From assembly GCF_003047295.1 (NCBI RefSeq), contig NZ_PZYZ01000001.1:434001-498000 (forward strand): 64,000 bases of DNA, in the 5' to 3' direction. Every line of letters starts with the position of its first letter. Within the stretch, counting starts at the first letter, position 1. This DNA comes from Nocardioides sediminis. Its GTDB lineage: Bacteria; Actinomycetota; Actinomycetes; Propionibacteriales; Nocardioidaceae. Made by a program: the position numbers and the translations under genes. This document shows positions 44,551 to 54,819 of this stretch, piece after piece. The notes beneath the pieces are model-generated. The model was not told the origin of the DNA and searched no databases. It saw only the letters and a list, made by a program, of their open reading frames with translations.

Positions 44551-47454
44551 TCAGTCGTCACCCGACGTGGCGGCGCTGATCGCCCGGAGCAGGGGGACGT
44601 GCTCGGTGGCATCGGTCGCAGCGTGCCGCAGCAGCCGGGTGGCGAGCGCCGCCCGGCCGTCGCGCTGCGCGCCCTGGGCTGCGCGCCACCGGCAGTACGC
44701 CGACTCGTGCGGACGCTCGAGCCGGTCCCACTCCATGGCGGCCCGGGTCCAGTGCTCCACCGTGTCGCGACCGGACGCCCGCGCCACCTCTGCCTCCCAC
44801 TGCGCGGTGCAGGCCGGTCGGACGACCGGAACGGGTCCCGGTCCGAGGGGGTCGACGCGGGCGTCCTGGCGCAGGGCCCTGAGCCGCGACGCGTCGTCCG
44901 GACCCGACGAGGAGTCGTGCCCCGAGCCGGCGTCGCGGCGGTCGGCCACGGCGCGCGCTAGCATCACCAGGACCGGGCCCGCGATCACGACCGTGTCCGT
45001 GGGCAGGGACCGGCAGACCAGCTCGTCGAGCAGCTCGACGGCCAGGTCGGCGCGGCCGGCCCACAGCAGTGCCTCACCGGTGGGCAGCGCGAGCGTCAGC
45101 TCCGCGAAGAGGTCCCGCTGGTAGGGCCTCCCCAGCAGCTCGAGGGCCTGGTCGGGCAGCCCGGCCGCGATGTCGATGCGGGCGGCCACCCAGCGCAGCG
45201 GCCACAGGGAGTAGTCGTCGGCGGTGCGCTCGTCGCCGACGAGCAGCGAGCCCGCCACCGACGGCCTGCCCGCGTTGAGCCAGGCCTCCGCCACGTTGGA
45301 CCGCACCATGTTGGTGATGGTGGAGCGCAGGTCGAGCTCGTCGATCTGCCGCAGTGCGGAGCGGGCCACGGCATCGGCCTCGGCGGCCGGCCGTCCGTGG
45401 TGGAGCAGCACGTCGGTGTGCATCATCGCCACGAAGGCCTCGCGGTCCGGGGTCGACGCCTCGCGCAGCACGGCCCGGGCGCGGTCGAAGGACCGGTTGG
45501 CCGCGGCCAGGTCGCCGCCGAAGCCGAGGTGCCAGGCCCGCGTCGCGAAGAGCCGGACCAGGACGTCGGGGTCGGTGGCCCGGTCGCTCAGCGACACGGC
45601 CTCCTCGAGCACCCCGAGCGCCGCCTGGCTGTGCCCCGACTTGGACATCAGGCTGGCGCGCAGCCGCAGGCACCGGATCCGCGTGTCCGGGGACATGCCC
45701 TCGCCGTAGGCGGCCTCCGCGTCGTCGAGGATCTCCAGGGCCCGCTCCGGCCCGTGCTGGCCCCAGGTGATGCCCGCCGCGCGGATCGCCAGCTCCATCC
45801 GGTCGTCACGGTCCATCGAGAGACCCGGTCCGAGGGCGGCGACGGCCAGGGCGAGGCCGCGCGGCTCCTGACCGGCCCCGTCGAGGGCGTTGACGGCAGC
45901 GAGGTGGGCGGCGGCTCGCCGCACCGGCGTCGCCCGGGCCTCGGAGCCCGTCGGCCAGATCTCGAGGGCGCGGAGCCAGTGGTCCGCCTCCTCCTTCGAC
46001 GCCGTGCGCTCGTGGGCCTCCTGGGCGGCCCGGATCCGCCACACGAACTCCTGCTCCGGCTCGTCGGCGGCCCGGAAGTGCGCGGCGACCTCGGCGGGGG
46101 AGACGTCCTCGCGTGCGGCGACGCGGCGGGCGAGCCGGCCGTGCACGGTGACGGCCTCGCCCGGGACGAGGCGACGGCGGACCCTCTCGGCGATCAGCGG
46201 GTGGGCCAGCGAGACGTCGTGCTCCCCGAGCTCCAGCAGGTGACGGCGGTCCAGCGCCCGCAGGGCCTCGGTGACCGTGTCGTCGTCGAGACCGGTGGTC
46301 GGCGCGACCAGCTCGGCCGGCAGGGGGCGGTCGGCCACCCCCAGGAGCCGGGTCACCGCCCACTCGGCGCCCTCCAGGTCGCCGAGCCGCGCGTCGAGCA
46401 GGTCGGTGAGCAGCGGCGGGAGCCGCGTGTCGTCGTCCGGCCCCGCGAGCTGGGCGGTGAAGAGAGGGTGTCCGAGCGTGCGGCGGTAGACGGCGTCGAC
46501 CCGCTCGGGGGACGCGTCCTTGCCGAGCAGGGCCAGCTGGTCGGCGGTGCCGGCGCGGTCGAGCGGGCCGACCTCGACGACCTGCCGCGCCACCTGGCGG
46601 CGGACGCGGGTCCACCACGTCGTGTGGTCCTCCGACGTCTCGGCGTCGTGCTGCCGCCACGTCCCCACGATGGCGACCCGCGGGTCGCGCGTCGCCAGCT
46701 GCTCGACGAGGTCGAGGGTGGTCGTGTCGGTCCAGTGCAGGTCGTCCAGGACGAGGCCGAGGCGCTGCGACCCCGCCAGGGCATCGAGGACGGCCCGCAC
46801 CGCAGCGAGCACGCGCTGACGGGCGTAGTCGTCGGTGGCCGGGTCGGACCGCGGCTTCTCGAGCTCGGGGAGGAGGGCGTCGAGGCTGCTGGCGACGTAC
46901 GGCGGGCAGGCGTCGAGCGCTGCCGCGAACGGCCGGCCGCCGTCCACCCCGAGCAGGGTCCGCAACAGGTCGATGAAGGGCATCAGCGGCGTCTGGCGCG
47001 ACAGGGGGAGACAGCGGGTCGAGACCACCAGCGACCGTGCCGCGTCGGCGGCCGCCTCCGCCAGCGTGGTCTTGCCGATGCCCGCCTCGCCGGTGACGAG
47101 CAGGAGCCCGGTGCCCTGCTCGAGATGACGGCGTACGGCGGTCAGCTCGGCCCTGCGCCCAGCGATGCGCGGGGCGGTCGGGACGCCCTCGCCCGCAGGC
47201 GTCGTGGCCTCGAGCCAGAGGTCCTGGAAGGCGCGCGTGTCGCCGCCGAGGGCCTCGACCAGGAGCTCGAGGGTTCCCCAGCCCGGCACCTTCGCCGAGG
47301 ACAAGGCGTGGGAGACGGTGGTGTGCGAGACGCCCGTCTCGCGGGCCAGGGTGCGCAGCGACGGCCAGCCCGCACGGTGGTGGAGCTCGTGGAGCGCGTC
47401 GACGAGGTCGCGGTGGGCGCCGGGCGGCAGGTCCGGACGGGGAAGTGCGCTCAT
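44551..47454 (-). CDS. large STAND-type ATPase regulator with N-terminal helix-turn-helix
   Basis: A 967-residue protein. Residues 1-75 hold a Cro/XRE-like helix-turn-helix (LRTLARETGVSHTTVSHALS). The AAA/STAND ATPase (about 90-400) has Walker A LVTGEAGIGKTTLAEA, here with its lysine, and Walker B LGLVLDDLHWTD. Helical TPR-like repeats run from about 430 to the end. It lacks a C-terminal LuxR domain, so DNA binding is by the N-terminus. The ligand is unknown. The ATG at 47454 follows a CGGAGACGGG ribosome site. It is divergent from the CapA-peptidase gene, a plausible target. Confidence 0.85.
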   Translation of the reverse strand: MSALPRPDLPPGAHRDLVDALHELHHRAGWPSLRTLARETGVSHTTVSHALSSAKVPGWGTLELLVEALGGDTRAFQDLWLEATTPAGEGVPTAPRIAGRRAELTAVRRHLEQGTGLLLVTGEAGIGKTTLAEAAADAARSLVVSTRCLPLSRQTPLMPFIDLLRTLLGVDGGRPFAAALDACPPYVASSLDALLPELEKPRSDPATDDYARQRVLAAVRAVLDALAGSQRLGLVLDDLHWTDTTTLDLVEQLATRDPRVAIVGTWRQHDAETSEDHTTWWTRVRRQVARQVVEVGPLDRAGTADQLALLGKDASPERVDAVYRRTLGHPLFTAQLAGPDDDTRLPPLLTDLLDARLGDLEGAEWAVTRLLGVADRPLPAELVAPTTGLDDDTVTEALRALDRRHLLELGEHDVSLAHPLIAERVRRRLVPGEAVTVHGRLARRVAAREDVSPAEVAAHFRAADEPEQEFVWRIRAAQEAHERTASKEEADHWLRALEIWPTGSEARATPVRRAAAHLAAVNALDGAGQEPRGLALAVAALGPGLSMDRDDRMELAIRAAGITWGQHGPERALEILDDAEAAYGEGMSPDTRIRCLRLRASLMSKSGHSQAALGVLEEAVSLSDRATDPDVLVRLFATRAWHLGFGGDLAAANRSFDRARAVLREASTPDREAFVAMMHTDVLLHHGRPAAEADAVARSALRQIDELDLRSTITNMVRSNVAEAWLNAGRPSVAGSLLVGDERTADDYSLWPLRWVAARIDIAAGLPDQALELLGRPYQRDLFAELTLALPTGEALLWAGRADLAVELLDELVCRSLPTDTVVIAGPVLVMLARAVADRRDAGSGHDSSSGPDDASRLRALRQDARVDPLGPGPVPVVRPACTAQWEAEVARASGRDTVEHWTRAAMEWDRLERPHESAYCRWRAAQGAQRDGRAALATRLLRHAATDATEHVPLLRAISAATSGDD

Positions 47455-47614
47455 CCCGTCTCCGATCGCCGAGGACCCGAGACCCGTCCTCAGGATCGAC
47501 CGCTCCCGCCGACGCTGTCCACTGCGTTTCGCTGACTGGTCGCCGGCGGTCCGCCCCGCACGGTGACCACCCCCGAGGCACAATCGGCTCACCGGGGGAC
47601 GGACGGGAGCGGAC

Positions 47615-49339
47615 GTGGCGGGACGGTTGGCCAGCAGGGCAGGGACCGCGGCGCTCGGCCTCGCCGTCTGGCTGGCCCTGGCTGCGTGCACGGTCGGCCC
47701 CGAGCGTCCCGGGGACCCGGCCGCCGCCGAGCCGGGGATCCCTGCGAGCACGACCGGCGGGGCCGGTCCCGACGAGCCCTCCGGCGAGGTCACGCTCGCG
47801 TTCGCGGGGGACGTGCACTTCGAGGAGCACCTCACCCGCCTGCTCGAGGACCCCCGCGGTGCCCTGGGCCCGATGGCCGGGGTCCTGCGCGAGGCCGACC
47901 TGGCGATGCTCAACCTCGAGAGCGCCATCACCGAGCGGGGTCGTCGTGACCCCAAGGAGCTCGAGGACGCCGACAACCGCTACCACTTCCGCACCTCGCC
48001 GCGGGCGCTCGAGGTGCTGGCCGACGCTGGCGTCGACGTCGTCAGCGTCGCCAACAACCACGTCGGTGACTACGGCCGGGTGGGACTGGCCGACACCCTG
48101 AGGGCGGGCCGGGACGCGGACGTCGCGCTGATCGGCATCGGCCGCGACGAGCCCGAGGCGCTCACCCCCCACCGGGTCACCGAGAACGGGGTCGACCTCG
48201 CCTTCCTGGCCGCCGACTCCGTCTTCCGCGAGGGCAGCAGCGACGTGTGGGCAGCGGGCCCGGACAGCGCCGGGGTGGCCGCGGCGCGCCGCGCGCGCCC
48301 CGCGGCGCTGCTGAGGGCGGTGCGCTCGGCCGCCGAGGTCGACGACGTCGTGGTCGTCTACCTCCACTGGGGCCGTGAGCGCCAGTCGTGCCCGACCCAG
48401 AAGCAACGCCTGCTCGGTCGCCAGCTGGCCGAGGCCGGCGCCGACGTCGTGGTCGGCAGCCACTCCCACGTGCTGGGTGGCGCCGGCTGGTCGGGCGACA
48501 CCTATGTCGGCTACGGGTTGGGCAACTTCGTCTGGTACCACGACCGTCAGCCCGACACGGGGGTCCTGTCGCTCCGGGTGGACCGGGACGGCGTGGTCGA
48601 CGCGGCCTGGGAGCCGGCGCTGATCGCCGCCGGCGGGCGCCCGCGCCCCTTGGCCGGATCGGCCCGGGGCGCCGCGGTCGACCAGTGGGTCGACCTCCAG
48701 CGGTGCACCGGGCTGGCGGAGGAGCGGGGCGGGGAACAGGCCGCCGACCCGGCGTACGCCTCCTCGGTCCGGCGCATCGGACCGGCGCTCGCCGAGCGGA
48801 TGCGCACCAGCCACCGGCCCGGGTGCCCGGTCCCGCTGCGCGACCTGCGCTACCTCCGCATGACCCACCGGGACTACGACGGTCGTGCACGGACCGGCGA
48901 GATGGTCGTCCACCGGCGGTACGCACGCGACGTCACGCGCGCCTTCGGCCGCCTGTACGACGTGGGGTTCCCGATCCGGCGCATGCGTCTCGTCGACGAC
49001 TACGACGGCGACGACGACCGGTCGATGGCGGCCAACAACACCTCGGGCTTCAACTGCCGTCGGGTCGCCGGGCAGGCCGGCTGGTCGGACCACGCCTACG
49101 GCGCCGCGATCGACGTCAACCCGATCCAGAACCCCTACGTGCGGCCGGGATCGGTCGTCCCTCCGTCGGGACGCGGGTTCGCGCGGATCGACCGGTCGAC
49201 CGGCGCCCTCGTCCCGGCGGGCGTGATCCGGGTGGCGGACCCGGTGGTGGAGGCTTTCGCGCGGATCGGCTGGGACTGGGGCGGCTACTGGGTGTCGTCC
49301 AAGGACTACCAGCACCTCGCCGCGCGCGACGCTCGCTAG
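47615..49339 (+). CDS. lipoprotein fusing CapA-type metallophosphatase and M15 D,D-carboxypeptidase domains
   Basis: A 574-residue protein. A signal peptide ends in the lipobox LALAAC (residue 25 region). The N-terminal CapA/PgsA-like domain (about 55-330) has FAGDVHFEEHL, NLESAI, VANNHVGDYG, YLHWGRE and GSHSHVLGG. The C-terminal domain (about 410-574) resembles VanY/M15 zinc peptidases, with SDHAYGAAIDVNP and a final YQHLA. CapA proteins act in polyglutamate synthesis or cell-wall polymer handling; M15 enzymes trim peptidoglycan stem peptides. The pair in one lipoprotein suggests a wall-editing enzyme. The start is GTG 47615 with GGGAG nearby. Confidence 0.85.
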   Translation: MAGRLASRAGTAALGLAVWLALAACTVGPERPGDPAAAEPGIPASTTGGAGPDEPSGEVTLAFAGDVHFEEHLTRLLEDPRGALGPMAGVLREADLAMLNLESAITERGRRDPKELEDADNRYHFRTSPRALEVLADAGVDVVSVANNHVGDYGRVGLADTLRAGRDADVALIGIGRDEPEALTPHRVTENGVDLAFLAADSVFREGSSDVWAAGPDSAGVAAARRARPAALLRAVRSAAEVDDVVVVYLHWGRERQSCPTQKQRLLGRQLAEAGADVVVGSHSHVLGGAGWSGDTYVGYGLGNFVWYHDRQPDTGVLSLRVDRDGVVDAAWEPALIAAGGRPRPLAGSARGAAVDQWVDLQRCTGLAEERGGEQAADPAYASSVRRIGPALAERMRTSHRPGCPVPLRDLRYLRMTHRDYDGRARTGEMVVHRRYARDVTRAFGRLYDVGFPIRRMRLVDDYDGDDDRSMAANNTSGFNCRRVAGQAGWSDHAYGAAIDVNPIQNPYVRPGSVVPPSGRGFARIDRSTGALVPAGVIRVADPVVEAFARIGWDWGGYWVSSKDYQHLAARDAR

Positions 49340-49348
49340 GCTCGGGCC

Positions 49349-49996
49349 ATGGGCGAGCTGGAGGGGACGAACGTCCCGGGGGACCCGAGCCGGATGCGCA
49401 TCTCGGACGCCGACAGGCACCGGGTGGCCGAGGTGCTGCGGGAGGCAGCGGGGGAGGGGCGCCTCGACCTCGACGAGCTCGACGAGCGCCTCGAGCTGAC
49501 CTGGGGCGCCAAGACGTACGCCGACCTGGTCCCGATCACGGCCGACCTGCACGCCGTCCACCCCACCCCGCCGCCGGTCCCGTCCGTGCCGCGCGCGGGC
49601 GGCGTCCCCGCCGTGGGCCACGCGTCCTCGACGGCGATCATGGGCGACTGCAAGCGGCGCGGGGCCTGGCACGTCCCGCCCCACCACGCGGCGTTCTCGC
49701 TGATGGGCAGCATCACCCTCGACCTGCGCCAGGCGGTGCTGTCCGCCCGGGAGACGACGATCAACGCCAGCGCGATCATGGGCGACGTCAAGATCCTCAT
49801 CCCGGCCCACATGCACGCCGTCGTCGACGGCACGCCCATCATGGGCGACTACGGCCAGGGCAAGGACAAGGTGGCGGCCGAGGTCGGCCCGGACTCGCCG
49901 GTGATCCGGGTCAGGGGCGTGGCGTTGATGGGCTCGGTGCAGGTGGTGCGACTGCCGCCGCCCGGCACGCCGCGCAAGATGCTCGGCCACTACTGA
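49349..49996 (+). CDS. DUF1707 protein with LiaF-like C-terminal domain
   Basis: A 215-residue soluble protein. The N-terminal DUF1707 domain (about 12-68) reads RISDADRHRVAEVLREAAGE and DLDELDERL. After a Pro-rich linker, the C-terminal part (about 95-215) repeats IMGD/LMGS segments (TAIMGDCKRR, SLMGSITLDL, AIMGDVKILI, PIMGDYGQG) in a beta-helical pattern like the cell-wall-active antibiotic response domain. A role in envelope-stress signalling is inferred only from such domains. ATG is 6 nt after TAGGCT, a strict leaderless match, at the end of the previous gene. Confidence 0.85.
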   Translation: MGELEGTNVPGDPSRMRISDADRHRVAEVLREAAGEGRLDLDELDERLELTWGAKTYADLVPITADLHAVHPTPPPVPSVPRAGGVPAVGHASSTAIMGDCKRRGAWHVPPHHAAFSLMGSITLDLRQAVLSARETTINASAIMGDVKILIPAHMHAVVDGTPIMGDYGQGKDKVAAEVGPDSPVIRVRGVALMGSVQVVRLPPPGTPRKMLGHY

Positions 49997-50044
49997 CGAG
50001 GCCCGGCCGGTCGTCCTCGCCCGGACCGCGGCAACCCTGAGAGG

Positions 50045-51676
50045 GTGGGCGCCATGACGAACACCCCCGAGGACACGTGGTGGCGCGAAGCCGTCGTCTA
50101 CCAGTGCTACATCCGCTCCTTCAAGGACGGCGACGCCGACGGTGTCGGTGACATCGCCGGTCTGCAGAGCAGGATCCCCTACCTGGTCGACCTCGGCGTC
50201 GACGCGGTGTGGATCAACCCGTGGTACCCGTCGCCCCAGCACGATGCCGGCTACGACGTGGCCGACTACCGCGACATCGAGCCGACCTACGGCACCCTCG
50301 CCGAGGCGGACGCGCTGCTCGCGGACCTGAGGGCGGTGTGCCTCAAGGTGTTCCTCGACGTGGTGCCCAACCACACGTCCTCCGACCACCCCTGGTTCCA
50401 GCAGGCCCTGGCGGGCGACGAGCGCGCCCGGGCGCGCTACATCTTCCGCCCCGGCAAGGGGGACGGCTCGGAGCCGCCCAACGACTGGCAGTCCAACTTC
50501 GGGGGTCCGGCCTGGACGCGGCTGGCGACCGGCGACTGGTACCTGCACCTCTTCGCGCCCGAGCAGCCCGACCTCGACTGGACCAACCCCGAGGTGCGCG
50601 AGGAGTTCGAGGACGTCCTGCGCTTCTGGTTCGACCGGGGCGTCGACGGCTTCCGGATCGACGTGGCGCACGGGCTCGCCAAGACGCCCGGCCTCCCGGA
50701 CGCGGGACCGCAGGGCGTGGTGTCCCACAACGACCCGCACCCGGCGTGGGACCACGACGACGTCCACGAGATCTACCGGGGCTGGCGCAAGGTGGCCGAC
50801 TCCTACGACCCTCCGCGCATCTTCGTCGCCGAGGCATGGGTGCCCGAGACCGCCCGCCTCGCGCAGTACCTCCGGCCCGACGAGCTGCACACCGCGTTCC
50901 AGTTCGACTTCATGCGGGCGCCGTTCCGGTCCGGGATCATGCGCGAGATCATCGAGGACTCCCTCCGGCTGTCCGACGAGCTCGAGGCGCCCTCCACGTG
51001 GGTGCTGTCCAACCACGACGTGGTCCGCCAGGTCACCCGGTTCAGCAGGACGCAGTCCACGCGGATGGAGGAGGCCGTGTGGGACCGCCAGCGGTTCGCC
51101 ACCGAGCCCGGCGACCTCGAGCTCGGCGTACGACGGGCGCGGGCCGCGATCCTCGCCGTCCTGGCGCTGCCCGGCACGGCCTACCTCTACCAGGGCGAGG
51201 AGCTGGGGCTCGCCGAGTACGAGGACCTGCCGGACGACCGGCGGCAGGACCCGATCTTCGAGCAGACGCGCGGCGCCGACCCCGGGCGCGACGGGTGCCG
51301 GGTCCCGCTGCCGTGGAGCGGGTCCGTGCCCCCGTACGGATTCGGTGACGGTGCCGCCGCGGAGACCTGGCTGCCGCAGCCCGACGACTGGGGGCCGCTC
51401 ACCGCCGCCGCGCAGACCGGTGACCCCGCGTCGACGCTGGAGCTCTACCGGACCGCCCTGCGCCTGCGCCGCGAGCGGCTCCTGGGCGTCGACGACTTCG
51501 CCTGGGTCGACGCGCCCGACGACGTGCTCGCCTTCCGACGTGGCGGGGTGGAGTGCTGGGTCAACACGGGCACGGAGGCCGTGCGGCTGCCCGGGAACGA
51601 CCTCCTCGTGGCCTCGGACCCCGGGGTGGCCGCCCTGCTGCCTCCCGACACGGGCGCCTGGATCGTCCGCCACTGA
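50045..51676 (+). CDS. GH13 alpha-glucosidase/alpha-amylase family protein
   Basis: A 543-residue glycoside hydrolase of family 13, oligo-1,6-glucosidase/alpha-glucosidase-like. With GTG 50045 as residue 1, the nucleophile is D206 (GFRIDVAHG), the acid/base E263 (FVAEAW) and the stabilising Asp D325 (LSNHDV); DVVPNHTSSDHPWF is region I. The protein is cytoplasmic (no signal). GTG 50045 lies 6 nt after AACCCT; the in-frame ATG 50054 has GAGAGG upstream and is an alternative. The convergent ABC sugar transporter would supply alpha-glucosides. Confidence 0.92.
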   Translation: MGAMTNTPEDTWWREAVVYQCYIRSFKDGDADGVGDIAGLQSRIPYLVDLGVDAVWINPWYPSPQHDAGYDVADYRDIEPTYGTLAEADALLADLRAVCLKVFLDVVPNHTSSDHPWFQQALAGDERARARYIFRPGKGDGSEPPNDWQSNFGGPAWTRLATGDWYLHLFAPEQPDLDWTNPEVREEFEDVLRFWFDRGVDGFRIDVAHGLAKTPGLPDAGPQGVVSHNDPHPAWDHDDVHEIYRGWRKVADSYDPPRIFVAEAWVPETARLAQYLRPDELHTAFQFDFMRAPFRSGIMREIIEDSLRLSDELEAPSTWVLSNHDVVRQVTRFSRTQSTRMEEAVWDRQRFATEPGDLELGVRRARAAILAVLALPGTAYLYQGEELGLAEYEDLPDDRRQDPIFEQTRGADPGRDGCRVPLPWSGSVPPYGFGDGAAAETWLPQPDDWGPLTAAAQTGDPASTLELYRTALRLRRERLLGVDDFAWVDAPDDVLAFRRGGVECWVNTGTEAVRLPGNDLLVASDPGVAALLPPDTGAWIVRH

Positions 51677-51706
51677 CACGACGAGCCTGGATCGTCCGCC
51701 ACTGAC
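51656..51706 (+). repeat. 22-bp direct repeat duplicating the end of the glucosidase gene
   Basis: GCCTGGATCGTCCGCCACTG plus AC occurs at 51656-51677 and again at 51685-51706. The first copy encodes the C-terminal AWIVRH and the stop codon; the second lies just beyond, before the terminator. It reads as a recent tandem duplication. Confidence 0.85.
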
Positions 51707-51714
51707 GCGGACAT

Positions 51715-51753
51715 GACGAGGCCCGCACCGTGAGGTTCGGTGCGGGCCTCGTC
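51715..51753. terminator. bidirectional hairpin between glucosidase and ABC transporter genes
   Basis: A perfect 16-bp stem (51715-51730 with 51738-51753) with a 7-nt loop, placed between two convergent genes. It would terminate both. Confidence 0.85.
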
Positions 51754-51772
51754 GTCGTACGGGCGGTAGCGG

Positions 51773-53035
<1,263 letters not shown>

Positions 53036-53041
53036 GTGAGA

Positions 53042-53872
53042 TCAACCCTTCACTGCGCCGGAGGTGAGACCGGCGACGATCTTGCGCTGGAACAGCAGGA
53101 CGATGACGATCACGGGGATCGTGACGATGACGGACGCCGTGGCCAGCTGGCTGTACGGCGGGTTGAACGGGTCGGGCCCGACGAAGAACGACATCTGGGC
53201 CGGCACGGTCCGTGACGCGGTCGTCGACGTCAGGGAGATGGCGAGCACGAACTCGTTCCAGGCGAAGAAGAACGTCAGGATCGCGGCGGTGAAGACACCG
53301 GGTGCCGCGAGCGGGACGATCACCTTGCGGAAGGCCTGCCACGAGGTGGCGCCGTCGACCTGGGCCGCCTGCTCCATCTCCCACGGGATCTCGCGGAAGA
53401 AGGCCGAGAGGGTCCAGATCGCCAGCGGCAACGTGAAGGTCATGTAGGGGATGATCAGGCCCGGCCAGGTGTCGAAGAGGCCGAACGTGCGCCACATGTC
53501 GAACAGCGGGCCCACCAGCGAGACGACGGGGAACATCGCGATCGCCAGGGCCATCGAGAGCACGAGCCGCTTGCCCTTGAACTCCAGCCGGGCGATGGCG
53601 TACGCCGCCAGCGTGGCGAAGATGACCGACAGCAGGGTCGCGATGAGCGAGATGCCGAAGCTGTTGAGCAGCGCCCGGGTGAAGTCCCCGTTGTCGAGGA
53701 TGGCCGAGTAGTTCTCGCCCGTCGGGTCCTTGGGCAGGAACTGCGGGCTGCCCGTCGAGGTCTCCTCGACGGACTTGAAGGACAGCGAGACGATCCACGC
53801 CACGGGCAGCAGGCACCAGACGAGGATCAGCACGAAGCCGATCCAGGTGCCGATTCCGGTCTTCTTCTTCAT
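53042..53872 (-). CDS. sugar ABC transporter permease (MalG type)
   Basis: A 276-residue inner membrane permease with six helices and the EAA loop EQAAQVDGATSWQAFRKVIV near residue 190 that contacts the ATPase. It partners the MalF-type permease encoded just upstream; its ATG overlaps that gene's stop by one base. Confidence 0.92.
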   Translation of the reverse strand: MKKKTGIGTWIGFVLILVWCLLPVAWIVSLSFKSVEETSTGSPQFLPKDPTGENYSAILDNGDFTRALLNSFGISLIATLLSVIFATLAAYAIARLEFKGKRLVLSMALAIAMFPVVSLVGPLFDMWRTFGLFDTWPGLIIPYMTFTLPLAIWTLSAFFREIPWEMEQAAQVDGATSWQAFRKVIVPLAAPGVFTAAILTFFFAWNEFVLAISLTSTTASRTVPAQMSFFVGPDPFNPPYSQLATASVIVTIPVIVIVLLFQRKIVAGLTSGAVKG

Positions 53873-54819
53873 CAGCCCTCACCCCTCGCCTGCGCCAGGT
53901 CGACGCGGAACAGCTTGACGATCCCGAATGCCAGGATCAGCACCGAGAGGAACAGCAGCACCGACAGGGCCGAGCCCATGCCGAGCTGCATCTGCTCGAT
54001 CACCTGGCGATAGGTCAGGAACGAGATCGACTCGGTGTCCTGCGCGCCCTTGGTCATGATGTAGATCTGGTCGAAGATGCGGTAGGCGTCGAGGGCCCGG
54101 AAGAGCACCGCGACCATGATCGCCGCCCGCATGTTGGGGAGGATCACCTTCCACAGCCGCTGCCACCAGGAGGCACCGTCGACCTCGGCCGCCTCCAGCA
54201 TGTCCTCGGAGACCTGCGAGAGGCCGGCGAGGAGCAGCAGTGCCATGAACGGCGTGGTCTTCCAGATCTCGGAGACCATGATCGCGAACATCGCCGGCCA
54301 GTGGTCGCCGAACCAGTTGAAGTTGTCCTCGAAGAACGGCAGCCAGGAGTTGACGAAGCCGTTGTTGAGCGAGAACGCGAACTGCCAGGCGAAGGCCGAG
54401 ACCACGGTGATGATGCCGTAGGGGATCAGGATCGAGGTCCGCATCAGTCCCCGGGCGATCATGATCTTGTGCATCACCATCGCGAAGGCGAAGCCGATGA
54501 CGAGCTCGACGCCGACGGTGATCACCATGATCAGCACGGTGTTCCAGGTGTCCCGCCAGAACAACGAGTCGGTGAGGACCGTCCCGTAGTTGCCGAGCCC
54601 CACGAACTCCCGGTCGTCGGGAGTGGTGAGGCGGTAGCGGAAGAGCGAGAGGTAGAGGGCCTGGGCCATCGGCCACGCCGTGACCAGGACCATCATGATG
54701 ACCGCGGGGGCGACGAGCTTCTGCCCGAGCCGGTTCTCGGCGACCGAGCGGTCGCTGTCCTTGGCCTTGGTGGCGCGACCGGTGTCCCGCTCTGAGTCGG
54801 GTGCGACGGCGGTGCTCAT
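53872..54819 (-). CDS. sugar ABC transporter permease (MalF type)
   Basis: A 315-residue permease with a basic cytoplasmic N-terminus and six helices. The EAA loop is EAAEVDGASWWQRLWKVILP near residue 210. It carries GTG/ATG coupling on both sides: its ATG overlaps the binding-protein stop (ATGA) and its stop overlaps the next ATG. This tight packing marks a single transcript. Confidence 0.92.
   Translation of the reverse strand: MSTAVAPDSERDTGRATKAKDSDRSVAENRLGQKLVAPAVIMMVLVTAWPMAQALYLSLFRYRLTTPDDREFVGLGNYGTVLTDSLFWRDTWNTVLIMVITVGVELVIGFAFAMVMHKIMIARGLMRTSILIPYGIITVVSAFAWQFAFSLNNGFVNSWLPFFEDNFNWFGDHWPAMFAIMVSEIWKTTPFMALLLLAGLSQVSEDMLEAAEVDGASWWQRLWKVILPNMRAAIMVAVLFRALDAYRIFDQIYIMTKGAQDTESISFLTYRQVIEQMQLGMGSALSVLLFLSVLILAFGIVKLFRVDLAQARGEG

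Noticed and set aside
45806..51679. Very long minus-strand open frame of about 1950 codons
   Set aside because: It lies antisense or out of frame to the STAND, CapA-M15, DUF1707 and glucosidase genes, has no domain signature, and reflects high-GC third-position bias that keeps opposite frames open.
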